A stretch of 64,000 bases of DNA from Lewinellaceae bacterium (lineage in GTDB: Bacteria > Bacteroidota > Bacteroidia > Chitinophagales > Saprospiraceae), in contig JACJYL010000001.1 in NCBI GenBank assembly GCA_020636105.1, forward strand, positions 3,968,001 through 4,032,000, given 5' to 3'. A model generated the notes under the pieces. That model worked only from the letters and a program-made list of their open reading frames with translations, did no database searches and was not told the origin of the DNA. Every line of letters begins with the position of its first letter. The stretch's first letter is position 1. Of the stretch, positions 1 to 8,748 are shown piece by piece. Both the position numbers and the translations under genes were made by a program.

Positions 1-1757
1 ATTTTGGCCAGGGTGATCATCCGTTTGGACAGGTCGGTTCCCAATAGTTTAATGCCCGGGCGTTTTTCGAGCAAATACCGGGTAATATTTCCGGGGCCGC
101 AGCCCAATTCCAGGATTTCGGCATTTTCCTTTTTTATGGCGTCGCAAAACAGATCAAAGGTGTCGTGGTACAAACTCACATCCATGTATTTTTCCTGGTA
201 CCGATCGGCATATTTATCGAAAAGGTCGACGGCCATTTTTGTTTTATCCATTTTTAAAAGGGCATTTTTGGCCACCTTCAATGCCCGAAGGGAGCTTTTC
301 TTTTTGGAAGAATGAGCCGCCATTTTCAGTGTGATGTCCTTCAATGTCCGGACGGCATCCACGATGAAAGGCCCTTTATTCAGCATCACACATTCTGCCT
401 GAACGCTCATAGAGGCATCCGATACTTCGGCGCGGGTGGCGACCCCTGTTTTGGCGAGGTTCTCAAGCACCTGGGTGGCCCAGATGACCGGGACGTGGGC
501 AGCTTCGCACAGCCAAAGAATCTCATTCTGCACCTCGGAGATGCGTTCGAACCCGATCTCAACCGCCAGATCTCCCCTTGCGATCATCACCCCGATTTTA
601 TTCCGTTTCATGGCCTCAAAAAGGATGAGGGGCAGATTTTCGAAAGCCTCCTGGTTTTCTATTTTTAAGACAACCCCGATGTCGTTGTTTTTATTTTTAT
701 CCAGCTCATTGTATAAATGGATGACATCCTCCGGCTTTCTGACAAATGAATACCCGACTATATCCGCATATTGGCAAACAAACGGGAGTAACTCAATATC
801 CCGTTCTGTCAGGGAAGGCAGATTGAGCATGGTGTTGGGCAGGTTGATCCCTTTGTTGGAGGAGAGTTTTGATTTATAGGCTTTGATGATCTCCAGGATG
901 GCGTCGTCCGGGTTTTTGTCAATGACGACGGCTTTAATCATGCCATCATCAAAATAAAGGGTGTCCCCTACTTTTATGTCATCAATGATCTGTGGGAGTA
1001 AAACGCCGATCTCGGCAGCATGGATTAAGTCGTTATTTTCATCATGAAGGGATTCCCGGCCCTTCGTATCCTTTTTGGTCAACACCAAATGATCCCCGAC
1101 ATTTAGTTTTACATACTCATTGATTTTCCCTTTTTTGGTATGGATCTGGATTGCGGAGGTCCTCATTTTAGGTCCGGACAGATCCATGAAAATCTTTACC
1201 CGTTTGTTTGTTTCTTTTTTTACCTGATTGATGTTGGCGATCATTTTTTTCCAAAGGTCAACATCTCCGTGGCTTAGGTTTATCCGGGCGATTTCCATGC
1301 CTTCCGCTACCAAATTCCTGATCAGAGTGATGTCATCTGCAGCCTCGTCGGGTAAAGTGACCATGATTTCAGTAAAGTGTTTTTTCCTGTTTCTCCCGAA
1401 AAGTTCGTTGGCGTGCTTTCGCAATAACTTCATGCTTCGTTTATACCCGATGGTTTCCACTTCGGGTTCGTCAATCCATGTTTTTCCCTGGAGTAATCGT
1501 AGGAGTTTAATGACATTGAAGAGGTTGGAATAGACATAACCTTCAGCCGTCCTGATGGAGGAAATGCCCAGGTCGGAAAGATTGTCGTGGAGTTTTCTCA
1601 GGTCAAAACTTCTGAGGATCATGTACCGGTACAGGTTTTTGGCACTCAGCCTGAACGTTTCATGGACTTCAGAAGAAATGCTTCTGGCTGCAGGATCCTG
1701 TTGAACTATTTTTTTGTAAATTTTTTTTAACTCCTTTTCTAATTTTTTGATTGTCAT
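1..1757 (-). CDS. Pyruvate kinase-like protein fused to a SAM methyltransferase (3' end outside window)
   Basis: The frame is open from an ATG at 1757 to the window edge (at least 585 residues). Residues 1-130 are an N-terminal extension. Residues about 135-480 match the pyruvate kinase barrel: a segment reading ARINLSHGD, the sequence FMDLSGPKMRT, the lysine motif LKIEN, then MIARGDLAVEIG and WATQVLENLAKTGVATRAEV. The allosteric C-domain of classical pyruvate kinases is absent, as in the long-N-terminus pyruvate kinase-like family. After KMAAHSSKKKSSLRALKVA, normally near the end of that family, the frame continues into a class I methyltransferase: MDKTKMAVDLFDKYADRYQE, then ILELGCGPGNITRYLLEK (SAM-binding motif I) and GTDLS. 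An internal ATG at 249-251 could be the original methyltransferase start. The kinase assignment is firm; whether the product is one fused polypeptide is less sure. Confidence 0.82.
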   Translation of the reverse strand, partial: MTIKKLEKELKKIYKKIVQQDPAARSISSEVHETFRLSAKNLYRYMILRSFDLRKLHDNLSDLGISSIRTAEGYVYSNLFNVIKLLRLLQGKTWIDEPEVETIGYKRSMKLLRKHANELFGRNRKKHFTEIMVTLPDEAADDITLIRNLVAEGMEIARINLSHGDVDLWKKMIANINQVKKETNKRVKIFMDLSGPKMRTSAIQIHTKKGKINEYVKLNVGDHLVLTKKDTKGRESLHDENNDLIHAAEIGVLLPQIIDDIKVGDTLYFDDGMIKAVVIDKNPDDAILEIIKAYKSKLSSNKGINLPNTMLNLPSLTERDIELLPFVCQYADIVGYSFVRKPEDVIHLYNELDKNKNNDIGVVLKIENQEAFENLPLILFEAMKRNKIGVMIARGDLAVEIGFERISEVQNEILWLCEAAHVPVIWATQVLENLAKTGVATRAEVSDASMSVQAECVMLNKGPFIVDAVRTLKDITLKMAAHSSKKKSSLRALKVAKNALLKMDKTKMAVDLFDKYADRYQEKYMDVSLYHDTFDLFCDAIKKENAEILELGCGPGNITRYLLEKRPGIKLLGTDLSKRMITLAK

Positions 1758-1933
1758 AGCTTTAGATTGATAAAGACCTTCTGCCGGATTTTTTATTTAT
1801 TTTTTCTCAAATAAAGTTTAAATATAAGGTCTTTTGGTGCTGGAAGGCATAATATGGATGTAATTAAAGCTATCTACAAGGTCTAATTTTTTCCAGGTTT
1901 TTGACTCGCCGGAAAATAGGCAGAGATGAATCA

Positions 1934-2395
1934 CTACCGCCTCAGGGTATAAGTCAATTTATAAGAAAGGTTGCTCTGTTGGTCGTAAGAGAACGTACTC
2001 CAGACTTGTTCATTTTTTTTATTTATCTCCACTGTGTAGGCGATGTCGCACTGAATGCAGTCGCCCCCCAGAATAATAACCCGTTTGGCCTGTTCGTCCA
2101 CTTTTAGCACGCCGATTTGGTTGACGGCATTTCCATTTTCGGTATAGTTGAATTCGAAATCTTTTAAATTATCAAGTGTTAATCCATCAATTGTGGCTAC
2201 TTTCATGGAAAGTGTTCCTACGTTTTTCTCATCGGTAAGCGTTATAGCAGAGCCATCGGGATGTATTTCATAGCGCTCTAACCGGTCAATGTTCCAGGTA
2301 CCTTCCAGCCGGTCGAGAAACATATCCTCTTTCTTGCATGACCAGGAAGTGAGTAACAACAGGAATAGTGAAATTTGGATGAATCGTTGTTTCAT
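1934..2395 (-). CDS. Small lipoprotein, lipocalin-like
   Basis: The 153-residue product begins with a type II signal peptide (hydrophobic stretch ending LLTSWSCKKE, with the lipobox cysteine at about residue 20). It is therefore a predicted periplasm-facing lipoprotein. The body starts LEGTWNIDRLERYEI, the usual opening of lipocalin-like proteins of this phylum, and ends in alternating beta-strand residues (SYKLTYTLRR). Its start overlaps the stop of the upstream beta-barrel gene by 4 bp (ATGA type), so the two are translationally coupled. No enzymatic motif is visible; a structural or binding role is an inference. Confidence 0.75.
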   Translation of the reverse strand: MKQRFIQISLFLLLLTSWSCKKEDMFLDRLEGTWNIDRLERYEIHPDGSAITLTDEKNVGTLSMKVATIDGLTLDNLKDFEFNYTENGNAVNQIGVLKVDEQAKRVIILGGDCIQCDIAYTVEINKKNEQVWSTFSYDQQSNLSYKLTYTLRR

Positions 2396-3207
2396 TGATT
2401 CTCAGACTTATTTTTAATAAAAATATATTCAATGGAAAGGCCAATGCGAATCCCCCGGAATTCATCTGAATAAATGACGTTCTCCTGGTCTGCCCCGAAA
2501 GAATCATTGAGCCAAATGCCAAAATCACGGGGAAATGAATTGGAACGGTATCTGTTCACATCGAAATCCGTTAACTCCGTACCTTCACTGCCTAAGTTGC
2601 TGCCAGGAAAATTGAATGCCTTGGTTACCCGGCCGGACAGGATAAAATGACCCAGCCGAAAACCCAACCCCAACCCAGCCTCGTAACAAGGGGTAAAAGT
2701 GGTGTAAACGCCGTTGATGTCGAATACATAGTCCTGGCTGCGGGAGCCATCAGGGAAGACGGTGAGTACGTCGAGGGTGGTATTTCGGAAGCCAATGTTA
2801 AAGATGCCCTCCAGCAAGATATTTTTAGCCAGCACCGGCCCTCCGCTAAAAATAAAATTCAAATCCCTGAACTGCAAATGATGCTCCTGCCCGAAATTGC
2901 CGGCTACCCTGGAGTTAAAGGAATGGTTGCTCTTGCCGTAAGTGACGGTTGTGGCAAATGTCCATTGGGGTTTTAAAAAACGGTAACCCAATGAATATTG
3001 AAGGCCTTTCAAATCAAACGATCCCAATGCTTTTAATGGTTGGGTGGCGCTGCTGCCAAAATAGTCATTATACGAGCTGACGAAGGTGTTCATGCCCTCG
3101 GTGTCAAAGCCATCCAATTCGTACCCGACTCCAATGGTTAATTGTGCCCGCAGTGAAATGGAAAAGCACAAAACTGCTGTGACAAAATAAAAAATTCTCA
3201 TGTTCAT
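2392..3207 (-). CDS. Outer membrane beta-barrel protein
   Basis: The 271-residue product has a signal peptide (to about LRAQ, residue 22) followed by alternating hydrophobic/polar strands ending in aromatic residues, as in outer membrane barrels; the last strand GIRIGLSIEYIFIK suits insertion by the Bam complex, although a short charged tail follows. It lies 5 bp downstream of the MbtH-like gene and overlaps the lipoprotein gene, so the three form one unit. No family could be named; a small porin-like or adhesion barrel is the likeliest kind. Confidence 0.7.
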   Translation of the reverse strand: MNMRIFYFVTAVLCFSISLRAQLTIGVGYELDGFDTEGMNTFVSSYNDYFGSSATQPLKALGSFDLKGLQYSLGYRFLKPQWTFATTVTYGKSNHSFNSRVAGNFGQEHHLQFRDLNFIFSGGPVLAKNILLEGIFNIGFRNTTLDVLTVFPDGSRSQDYVFDINGVYTTFTPCYEAGLGLGFRLGHFILSGRVTKAFNFPGSNLGSEGTELTDFDVNRYRSNSFPRDFGIWLNDSFGADQENVIYSDEFRGIRIGLSIEYIFIKNKSENQ

Positions 3208-3212
3208 TGTTG

Positions 3213-3437
3213 TTATTCCTTATCCTGCTGATCTTCCATTTGCTTGCGGAGGCTCAATGGCCGCATATCCGTCCAGACCTCTTCTATGTACTTCAGACAT
3301 TCATCTTTGGAGCCTGATTTGCCAGCGTCATTCCAGCCAAGCGGGTTTTCCCGGTCAGCGGGCCAGATGCTGTACTGTTCTTCGTGGTTGACCACTACTT
3401 TGTATATAGTCGTGTCATTTTCTTCTTCCCATGACAT
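3213..3437 (-). CDS. MbtH family protein
   Basis: The 74-residue product carries the MbtH signature: VNHEEQYSIWP, then NPLGWNDAGKSGSKDECLKY and IEEVWTDMRPLSL, with the conserved Trp residues in place. MbtH proteins bind and activate adenylation domains of non-ribosomal peptide synthetases. No adenylation domain is encoded anywhere in this window, so the partner is elsewhere or absent. The gene precedes a beta-barrel and a lipoprotein gene by only 5 bp. The family call is firm; its role here is unknown. Confidence 0.88.
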   Translation of the reverse strand: MSWEEENDTTIYKVVVNHEEQYSIWPADRENPLGWNDAGKSGSKDECLKYIEEVWTDMRPLSLRKQMEDQQDKE

Positions 3438-3551
3438 AATGAAATTGTTTAGAGGTAAAAAATCATTGCTTCAGTGCGCAAGGACGTTTATCAAATATAC
3501 TTGAATTATTTTAAACAGTTTCTATGTTTTTTCTCTCTTGCTGCAGGCGGT

Positions 3552-4637
3552 TTACGAATTGTTGGTTACAAAATTCGGCCAATTATTCATGTATTCTATA
3601 AAATTTTCCCCCAGTCCTTCTTTACGAAGATATTCTTTTGACACCGGTGTTGGGGTGGGGATGAAATCTGGATTAGCCATCACCTTTTCCGGAAAATCAT
3701 GATGAAGGATGGCCGAACGACCAATGGTAACAAAATCTACCCCGGCACTTAATATTTTATGTACATCATTTCCTGTACTGATTTTTCCGGCTACCGTCAG
3801 TAATACATCCTTAAAATCAAGGCCGGTGAAGTGCTCTAATAACGAATGGGTTTTAAATTTTTCTTCTTCCGGAAGTTTAAAACAATCCCACAAAGAGAGG
3901 TCGAGGAAGTCAATATTTCCCTGATCAATTAATCTTTGGCAAACCCATTTTATTTCAAGCAGATCCATGCCGAATTTTTCCGGAGAGAGTCTGGTGCCTA
4001 TTATAAAATCTTTACCACAGGCATTTCTTATGCCATCAATTATTTCAAATAAGATACGAGCTCTGTTCTCCAGGCTTCCCCCGTATGCATCGGTTCTGTG
4101 GTTGATCTCGGCGCTCAAAAACTGGGTCAGTATGTAGCCATGTGCACCATGAACCTCCACGCCGTCATAACCGCTTTTTTTTGCTCTGACCGCCGCTTTT
4201 ATAAAATCATCTCTGAGTTGCAGAACTTCTGCGAGCGAGAGTTCCCGGGCGCCAAATTTTTCGTTTGGGGACGGGCAGACAGGAGGTTGTTGATTTAATT
4301 CAGCGGGTGACCGCATACCGGCATGATGCAGTTGGATTAAAGCCAGGGAGCCATAGGCGTGAAGGCTTGTCGTTAATTTTTGATGTCCTGGAATATGTTG
4401 ATCAGAGAAGATTCCTAATTGCCCTGGAAATCCTTTTCCAATGGCCTGGACATGAGAAGCGCAGGTCAAAACTATTCCAAATTGCCCTTTTGCTCTCATG
4501 GTCAACCAGTGCAATTCATCATCAGAAAGTTGACCATCTTCGTAACTTTGTCTATTGGTTAGCGGTGCCAACATGAATCTGTTTTTCGAGACGCCTCCAC
4601 AGGGGAAATTAAGGGGCGTTTCCGGAGAATTTTTCAT
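3552..4637 (-). CDS. NADH:flavin oxidoreductase, Old Yellow Enzyme family
   Basis: The 361-residue length is typical of single-domain OYE proteins. Visible motifs are NRFMLAPLTNRQS at the N-terminus, LIQLHHAGMRS, GYDGVEVHGAHGYILTQFLS (substrate/FMN loop), NHRTDAYGGSLENRARILFE (the family signature) and the C-terminal phosphate-binding VDFVTIGRSAILHHDFP. These enzymes are FMN-dependent, cytoplasmic, and reduce activated C=C bonds using NAD(P)H. The gene stands alone between the MbtH-like unit and the YhcH gene; the physiological substrate cannot be read from sequence. Confidence 0.92.
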   Translation of the reverse strand: MKNSPETPLNFPCGGVSKNRFMLAPLTNRQSYEDGQLSDDELHWLTMRAKGQFGIVLTCASHVQAIGKGFPGQLGIFSDQHIPGHQKLTTSLHAYGSLALIQLHHAGMRSPAELNQQPPVCPSPNEKFGARELSLAEVLQLRDDFIKAAVRAKKSGYDGVEVHGAHGYILTQFLSAEINHRTDAYGGSLENRARILFEIIDGIRNACGKDFIIGTRLSPEKFGMDLLEIKWVCQRLIDQGNIDFLDLSLWDCFKLPEEEKFKTHSLLEHFTGLDFKDVLLTVAGKISTGNDVHKILSAGVDFVTIGRSAILHHDFPEKVMANPDFIPTPTPVSKEYLRKEGLGENFIEYMNNWPNFVTNNS

Positions 4638-4769
4638 TGTGAGTGATTGTTTCAGAAAAGGCTTTTGAGCTAGTTCATATGAATTAGCTCATTTAATAAA
4701 GCTAAATTAGATTTTTTTAATAAACGCACATATTTAAACCTTTTAAATCTTTCCCCGGCTAAGCCATGT

Positions 4770-5213
4770 TCAAATTTTTACTTTCACCACCACTTTTTTT
4801 ACCGCTGAAGGTTCATTCAAACGAATACAAGGCATATGTAAATCATCGGGAAAAAATATCATAAAAGTCCCTGCGTCGAACCTGATAAAATCGGATTCCA
4901 ATGCATAAAAATCATAATCATCCGCTTCATTGATTTCTATGGGAATTTGATCGGTCAGTGAAGTGATGCCGACCAGCTCGTTTCCTGAAATAACATATTG
5001 AACGTCGATGTATTTATGATGCCCTTCAAATTTACCTTCACTAATATCTTTGGTTTGGTATTCCATGACAATGGTGAAAAGGTCGTCGTCTATGTCATAT
5101 TTACCCACAGGAATTTCAGACAAATCGGTTTCATGAAGATAACGGAAGGCTTTAGCAATTTTAGGACTCAGGCCTCCATAAAGGCTGGAATTTTCGAGTT
5201 TATCTTTTACCAT
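4770..5213 (-). CDS. YhcH/YjgK/YiaL family protein (DUF386)
   Basis: The 147-residue product fits the small cupin-like YhcH family, which also includes EbgC: FRYLHETDLSEIPVGKYDID, then EGHHKYIDVQYVISGNELVG with the metal-ligand histidines and glutamate, and the late motif FMIFFPDDLHMPCI. Members act on sugars or their derivatives (for example anomerase activity in sialic acid catabolism). It is not next to sugar genes here, so its substrate is open. An AT-rich leader of about 290 bp separates it from the divergent lipoprotein gene. Confidence 0.88.
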   Translation of the reverse strand: MVKDKLENSSLYGGLSPKIAKAFRYLHETDLSEIPVGKYDIDDDLFTIVMEYQTKDISEGKFEGHHKYIDVQYVISGNELVGITSLTDQIPIEINEADDYDFYALESDFIRFDAGTFMIFFPDDLHMPCIRLNEPSAVKKVVVKVKI

Positions 5214-5470
5214 ATCATTTAATTATTGCCAATTTATTATACGTCCCCAAAAATACATGATTACCATTACAGTTTCTTTTAAAATCAGAAAGTCTTTTAT
5301 CCTCACCTAATGGGGGGATGGAAAATCTTGGCTCCTCAAGGAATTCCTTACTTGTTTTGCGCTGCCTGAATGAAGCCATATTTTCGAAATATCCCCTGTT
5401 TTTACGCCAAAACCCTTTCCGGAAGCATCTATTACACAACAGTAAGATACCCCTTACCCGTTAAAATTAG

Positions 5471-5478
5471 TATTTTTG
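5471..5478 (+). promoter_or_regulatory. Promoter -7 element for the DUF4837 gene
   Basis: TATTTTTG fits the Bacteroidota -7 consensus TAnnTTTG and lies 24 bp before the ATG at 5503. It makes a TTG at 5476 an unlikely start because that codon lies inside the promoter. No clear -33 TTTG is seen. The rest of the 290-bp gap (5214-5502) shows no gene. Confidence 0.5.
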
Positions 5479-5502
5479 AAAATCATTTTAATCGTCGTCG
5501 TA

Positions 5503-6585
5503 ATGAATATGAATCAATTTCAAATCAAACTGATTTCCTTTTTGTTGTTTTCCCTGATTTTTACGGGATGCAGCAATGAGGTGACAGATAGTTTTCGCCC
5601 CGTTCCCGTAGCTGTGGGGAAAGTCAATCAGATCAATGTAATTTGTGATAAGGCCATGTGGGAAAGCCATGTGGGAGACAGCCTTCGTTATTATTTTGAA
5701 GGACCCTACCTGATCCTTCCCCAGCCGGAACCGCTCTTTGATGTAAGGCAGTTCACCCCGGAAAACCTGGAACACCAGCCTTTGAGAAAAGAACTGACTA
5801 CTTACATCATCCTTGCCAATCTCAGTGATGATGATTCTCCGACCACACAGATGGTCAAAAAGGATCTCGGGCCGGAAAATGTCCGCAAATCACAGGAAGA
5901 CCCCTCTTACAACTGTCCCGTAAGTAAGGATCGCTGGGCCAAAAATCAATTGGTTTTTTATCAATTTGCCTGGTCGCATGACCAACTGGCAGAAAACATC
6001 ACCGATAATTTTCCGAGCATTTCAAAAAGAATCCAGGACCACGATCTGCCCAGTATTGAAAGGACGGTTTTTCACTCCGGCAACAATGTTTCTGCCCAAA
6101 AAACAATTCAAACCAATTTTTCGGCGGAGGTCGCCATTCCGGCCGATTATACCGAAGCCGTCAACGATGGTAAGCTGATCTGGTTGAGGAGAAGCAGTGA
6201 TCAATACAACAGCAACCTGATCGTCACTTCCGTCCCCTATACCGATGAAGCCCAGCTGACCCCTGCAGGCTTAAAGGCCATCCGGAACAAAATTGGAAGA
6301 GAATATATTTCTTCTACCATTGAGGGCAGTTACGTCCAGGTCAATGATACCGATTTGCCCATGTTCACCTCCGTAAAAACGGTCAACGGCAATTACGTTC
6401 TGGAAGCCCGGGGCATTTGGGAAATGGTGAATGATTATATGGCAGGACCGTTCATCAGTTATCTCGTTTATAATCCGAATAAAAAAGAACTATTGTTCAT
6501 CGATGGCTTCGTGCTGGCCCCCAACAAGGCCAAACGCGATTATATGCAAAACCTCGAGTATATTCTGAACGGTGTGAAGTATTAG
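5503..6585 (+). CDS. DUF4837 family lipoprotein
   Basis: The 360-residue product begins with a lipoprotein signal ending SLIFTGCSN, with the lipidated cysteine near residue 23. The body matches the Bacteroidota-specific DUF4837 family, with landmarks KVNQINVICDKAMW, PEPLFDVRQFTPENL and KELLFIDGFVLAPNKAKRDY. The family has no known function; members are envelope lipoproteins. The ATG at 5503 was chosen because a promoter element lies just upstream and the signal peptide fits; ATG 5509 is an alternative. It is a single-gene unit converging on the PfkB gene. Confidence 0.85.
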   Translation: MNMNQFQIKLISFLLFSLIFTGCSNEVTDSFRPVPVAVGKVNQINVICDKAMWESHVGDSLRYYFEGPYLILPQPEPLFDVRQFTPENLEHQPLRKELTTYIILANLSDDDSPTTQMVKKDLGPENVRKSQEDPSYNCPVSKDRWAKNQLVFYQFAWSHDQLAENITDNFPSISKRIQDHDLPSIERTVFHSGNNVSAQKTIQTNFSAEVAIPADYTEAVNDGKLIWLRRSSDQYNSNLIVTSVPYTDEAQLTPAGLKAIRNKIGREYISSTIEGSYVQVNDTDLPMFTSVKTVNGNYVLEARGIWEMVNDYMAGPFISYLVYNPNKKELLFIDGFVLAPNKAKRDYMQNLEYILNGVKY

Positions 6586-6664
6586 GCTGTTTACTTGTTG
6601 CTGGTTCCTCAATACGTCACCTCGGCAACAAGCCACCGGGTAACAAGTAACGAGCAACAAGTTA
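6586..6664 (+). repeat. Heptamer-rich inverted tract
   Basis: Between two convergent genes lie units of the form AACMAGY: the right side reads AACAAGT, AACGAGC, AACAAGT, and the left side carries the reverse complement (TTACTTGTTGCTGGTT). The arms can form a hairpin, and could serve as a terminator for both genes, though no U-run follows. The same heptamer family forms a tandem array at 36307-36362. Confidence 0.6.
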
Positions 6665-7582
6665 CAACTTCGCATCAAAGTTCACCAGTTGGACAAAGTT
6701 GACCATACGTTCGGTGATCTGATCGTCATTGATTTCTTTCAAACGGGTGATACTGAATTTTTCAACGCAGAAAGAAGCCATGGCGGAGCCGTAGATGACG
6801 GCCCGTTTCATATTTTCAAAAGAAAGGTCCTCTGTAGAGGCCAGGTAGCCGATAAATCCTCCTGCGAAAGTATCCCCTGCGCCGGTGGGATCAAATATTT
6901 CGGCTAAAGGTAAAGCCGGGGCAAAAAACACATTGGAGTTCTGGAACAACAAGGCTCCGTGTTCTCCTTTTTTCACTACGATCACTTTAGGGCCCATCTT
7001 ATGGATGGAGGCGGCGGCTTTTACCAGGGAGAATTTACCCGAAAGCTGCCGGGCTTCCTCATCATTAATGGTGAGGACATCGACGTGTTGGAGTACTTTT
7101 TTCAATTCGTCCAGCGCCGTATCCAGCCAAAAATTCATGGTGTCGAGTACGATCAGTTTCGGGCGATTTTTGAGTTGTTCGATGACACGCAACTGAAGGG
7201 CGGGCGGCATATTCCCCAGCATAAGGTAGTCGACCTCTTTATAACTTTCAGGCAACACGGGATCAAAAGTCTCCAGCACATTGAGTTGGGTGTCCAGGGT
7301 TATTCTTTCCGTCATATTCGGACGATATTTCCCATTCCAGGAAAAGGTTTTCCCGCCTTCCACCACCTGTAATCCCTCCAGGTCAATGCCCCGCGACTCC
7401 AGGTAGTCGATTTCGTGCTGAGGGAAATCATCTCCCACCACAGAAACAACCTTTAGTCCGTCTGTAAAATAAGAGGCTGCAAGGGGAATATATACTCCTG
7501 CGCCTCCAACGACCCGTTCAGCTTTACCAAAAGGTGTTTCGATGCTGTCAAAAGCCATGGTACCTACCGTCAATAAACTCAT
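6662..7582 (-). CDS. PfkB family carbohydrate kinase
   Basis: The 306-residue product has the ribokinase-fold order: an N-terminal substrate part (ERVVGGAGVYIPLAASYF), a central VDVLTINDEEARQLSG, the anion hole/catalytic-base signature FDPTGAGDTFAGGFIGYL, and a final helix. The aspartate of GAGD is the catalytic base that activates the sugar hydroxyl for phosphorylation by ATP. The GGAG with preceding hydrophobic residues resembles ribokinase/adenosine kinase members. The substrate is not predictable, and no sugar pathway gene adjoins it. Confidence 0.9.
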   Translation of the reverse strand: MSLLTVGTMAFDSIETPFGKAERVVGGAGVYIPLAASYFTDGLKVVSVVGDDFPQHEIDYLESRGIDLEGLQVVEGGKTFSWNGKYRPNMTERITLDTQLNVLETFDPVLPESYKEVDYLMLGNMPPALQLRVIEQLKNRPKLIVLDTMNFWLDTALDELKKVLQHVDVLTINDEEARQLSGKFSLVKAAASIHKMGPKVIVVKKGEHGALLFQNSNVFFAPALPLAEIFDPTGAGDTFAGGFIGYLASTEDLSFENMKRAVIYGSAMASFCVEKFSITRLKEINDDQITERMVNFVQLVNFDAKL

Positions 7583-7589
7583 ATGATTA

Positions 7590-7706
7590 ATTTCAACTTC
7601 AAAATTTGAGAGTTCTAAGGTAAGGCTTTCTGCGAAAAAAATCGAATCAGTTGATAAAGAAATTCAAAGCTTAAGAGAAAAAGCAAAACAATCAGGAGAT
7701 TGGTAA
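7590..7706 (+). pseudogene. Possible 3' remnant of an unidentified gene
   Basis: In the 296-bp gap 7583-7878 one frame reads like a protein tail: KVRLSAKKIESVDKEIQSLR followed by EKAKQSGDW and TAA at 7704. There is no in-frame start, since a TGA lies just upstream. The helical, charged composition suggests a genuine coding remnant, but its short length allows chance. The remainder of the gap is AT-rich with no other signal. Confidence 0.3.
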
Positions 7707-7878
7707 GATATCCTACGGAAATGCCTTCAAATATTCAGGTATATTGAAGAAAAAAAACTTACCTACCCCAAAAAAGTTGTGATGAATAAAATATATTTTA
7801 ATAGAGTCAAATATATTTTTCAATGGTATCTTTATATGACATAAATCCCAGGTTTTAGAGTTCTAAAAAACTTATCTC

Positions 7879-8742
7879 ATGGCTATTAGTTTTTTTGTTT
7901 CAGATTTACACGGCAGTATCGAACGCTACGAGAAATTATTCCAAAAAATTGAAGAAGAAATTCCTTCTGCTGTATTTTTCGGTGGCGATCTTTTGCCTTC
8001 AGGGTTATTTATGGCCACCAATCGCAGTAACGTCTCTATTGATTTTATTGACAATGTTCTGAAAAGGGGGATTGTCATGCTCAAAGAAAAACTGAAAAAT
8101 AATTACCCTAGAATTTTTATTATATTAGGCAACGACGACAGTAAAATTCATGAAGAAGAATTGATCTCCGGGCAATCCAAGAAGCTTTGGGAGTATATCC
8201 ATGGCCGGAAAGTGACATTTGGTGATTTTGATGTTTATGGATATTCCAATATTCCACCAACTCCGTTCCTGATGAAAGACTGGGAAAAATATGATATTTC
8301 CAGATACGTTGACCCGGGCTGTGTTTCGCCAGAGGAAGGTTTTCGCTCTGTTGAAGTCAGGAAAGGAGAAATTAGATATTCAACCATAAAAGCGGATATC
8401 GAATTACTGGTTGATGGTGCCAATGTTTCAAAAGCTATTTTTTTATTTCATACTCCTCCATACAAATCAAAATTAGACCATGCAGCTTTGGATGGAAAAA
8501 CTTTCGACCATATTCCTCTTGATGTTCACATTGGGAGTATTGCCGTTCAACGATTTATCAAAGAGGCCCAACCGTTGATTACTTTACACGGGCATGTTCA
8601 TGAGTCGGCAAGACTTTCCGGTACCTGGAAAGAAACCTTCGGAAATACCCATGCATTTTCTGCTGCCCATGATGGACCGGAACTTGCACTGGTTCGGTTT
8701 GATCCTGAATTTCCCGAAAAGGCAACGAGAGAACTTATATGA
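7879..8742 (+). CDS. Calcineurin-like metallophosphoesterase
   Basis: The 287-residue product shows all metallophosphoesterase motifs in order: FVSDLHG (D-x-H) at residue 6, FFGGDLLPSG, ILGNDDS (the GNH motif with Asp in place of His/Glu), a histidine in LFHTPPYKSKLDH and LHGHVHES. These bind a two-metal centre that hydrolyses phosphoesters. It converges on the sensor/ATP-grasp/nucleotidyltransferase gene with only 6 bp between the stops, and is preceded by an AT-rich leader. Cytoplasmic, no signal peptide. The substrate is unknown; a cyclic or dinucleotide phosphate would fit the neighbour but is conjecture. Confidence 0.88.
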   Translation: MAISFFVSDLHGSIERYEKLFQKIEEEIPSAVFFGGDLLPSGLFMATNRSNVSIDFIDNVLKRGIVMLKEKLKNNYPRIFIILGNDDSKIHEEELISGQSKKLWEYIHGRKVTFGDFDVYGYSNIPPTPFLMKDWEKYDISRYVDPGCVSPEEGFRSVEVRKGEIRYSTIKADIELLVDGANVSKAIFLFHTPPYKSKLDHAALDGKTFDHIPLDVHIGSIAVQRFIKEAQPLITLHGHVHESARLSGTWKETFGNTHAFSAAHDGPELALVRFDPEFPEKATRELI

Positions 8743-8748
8743 ACATGC

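Noticed and set aside
5476..5502. TTG start nine codons before the DUF4837 ATG
   Set aside because: The codon overlaps the TATTTTTG promoter element and the signal peptide is complete from 5503.
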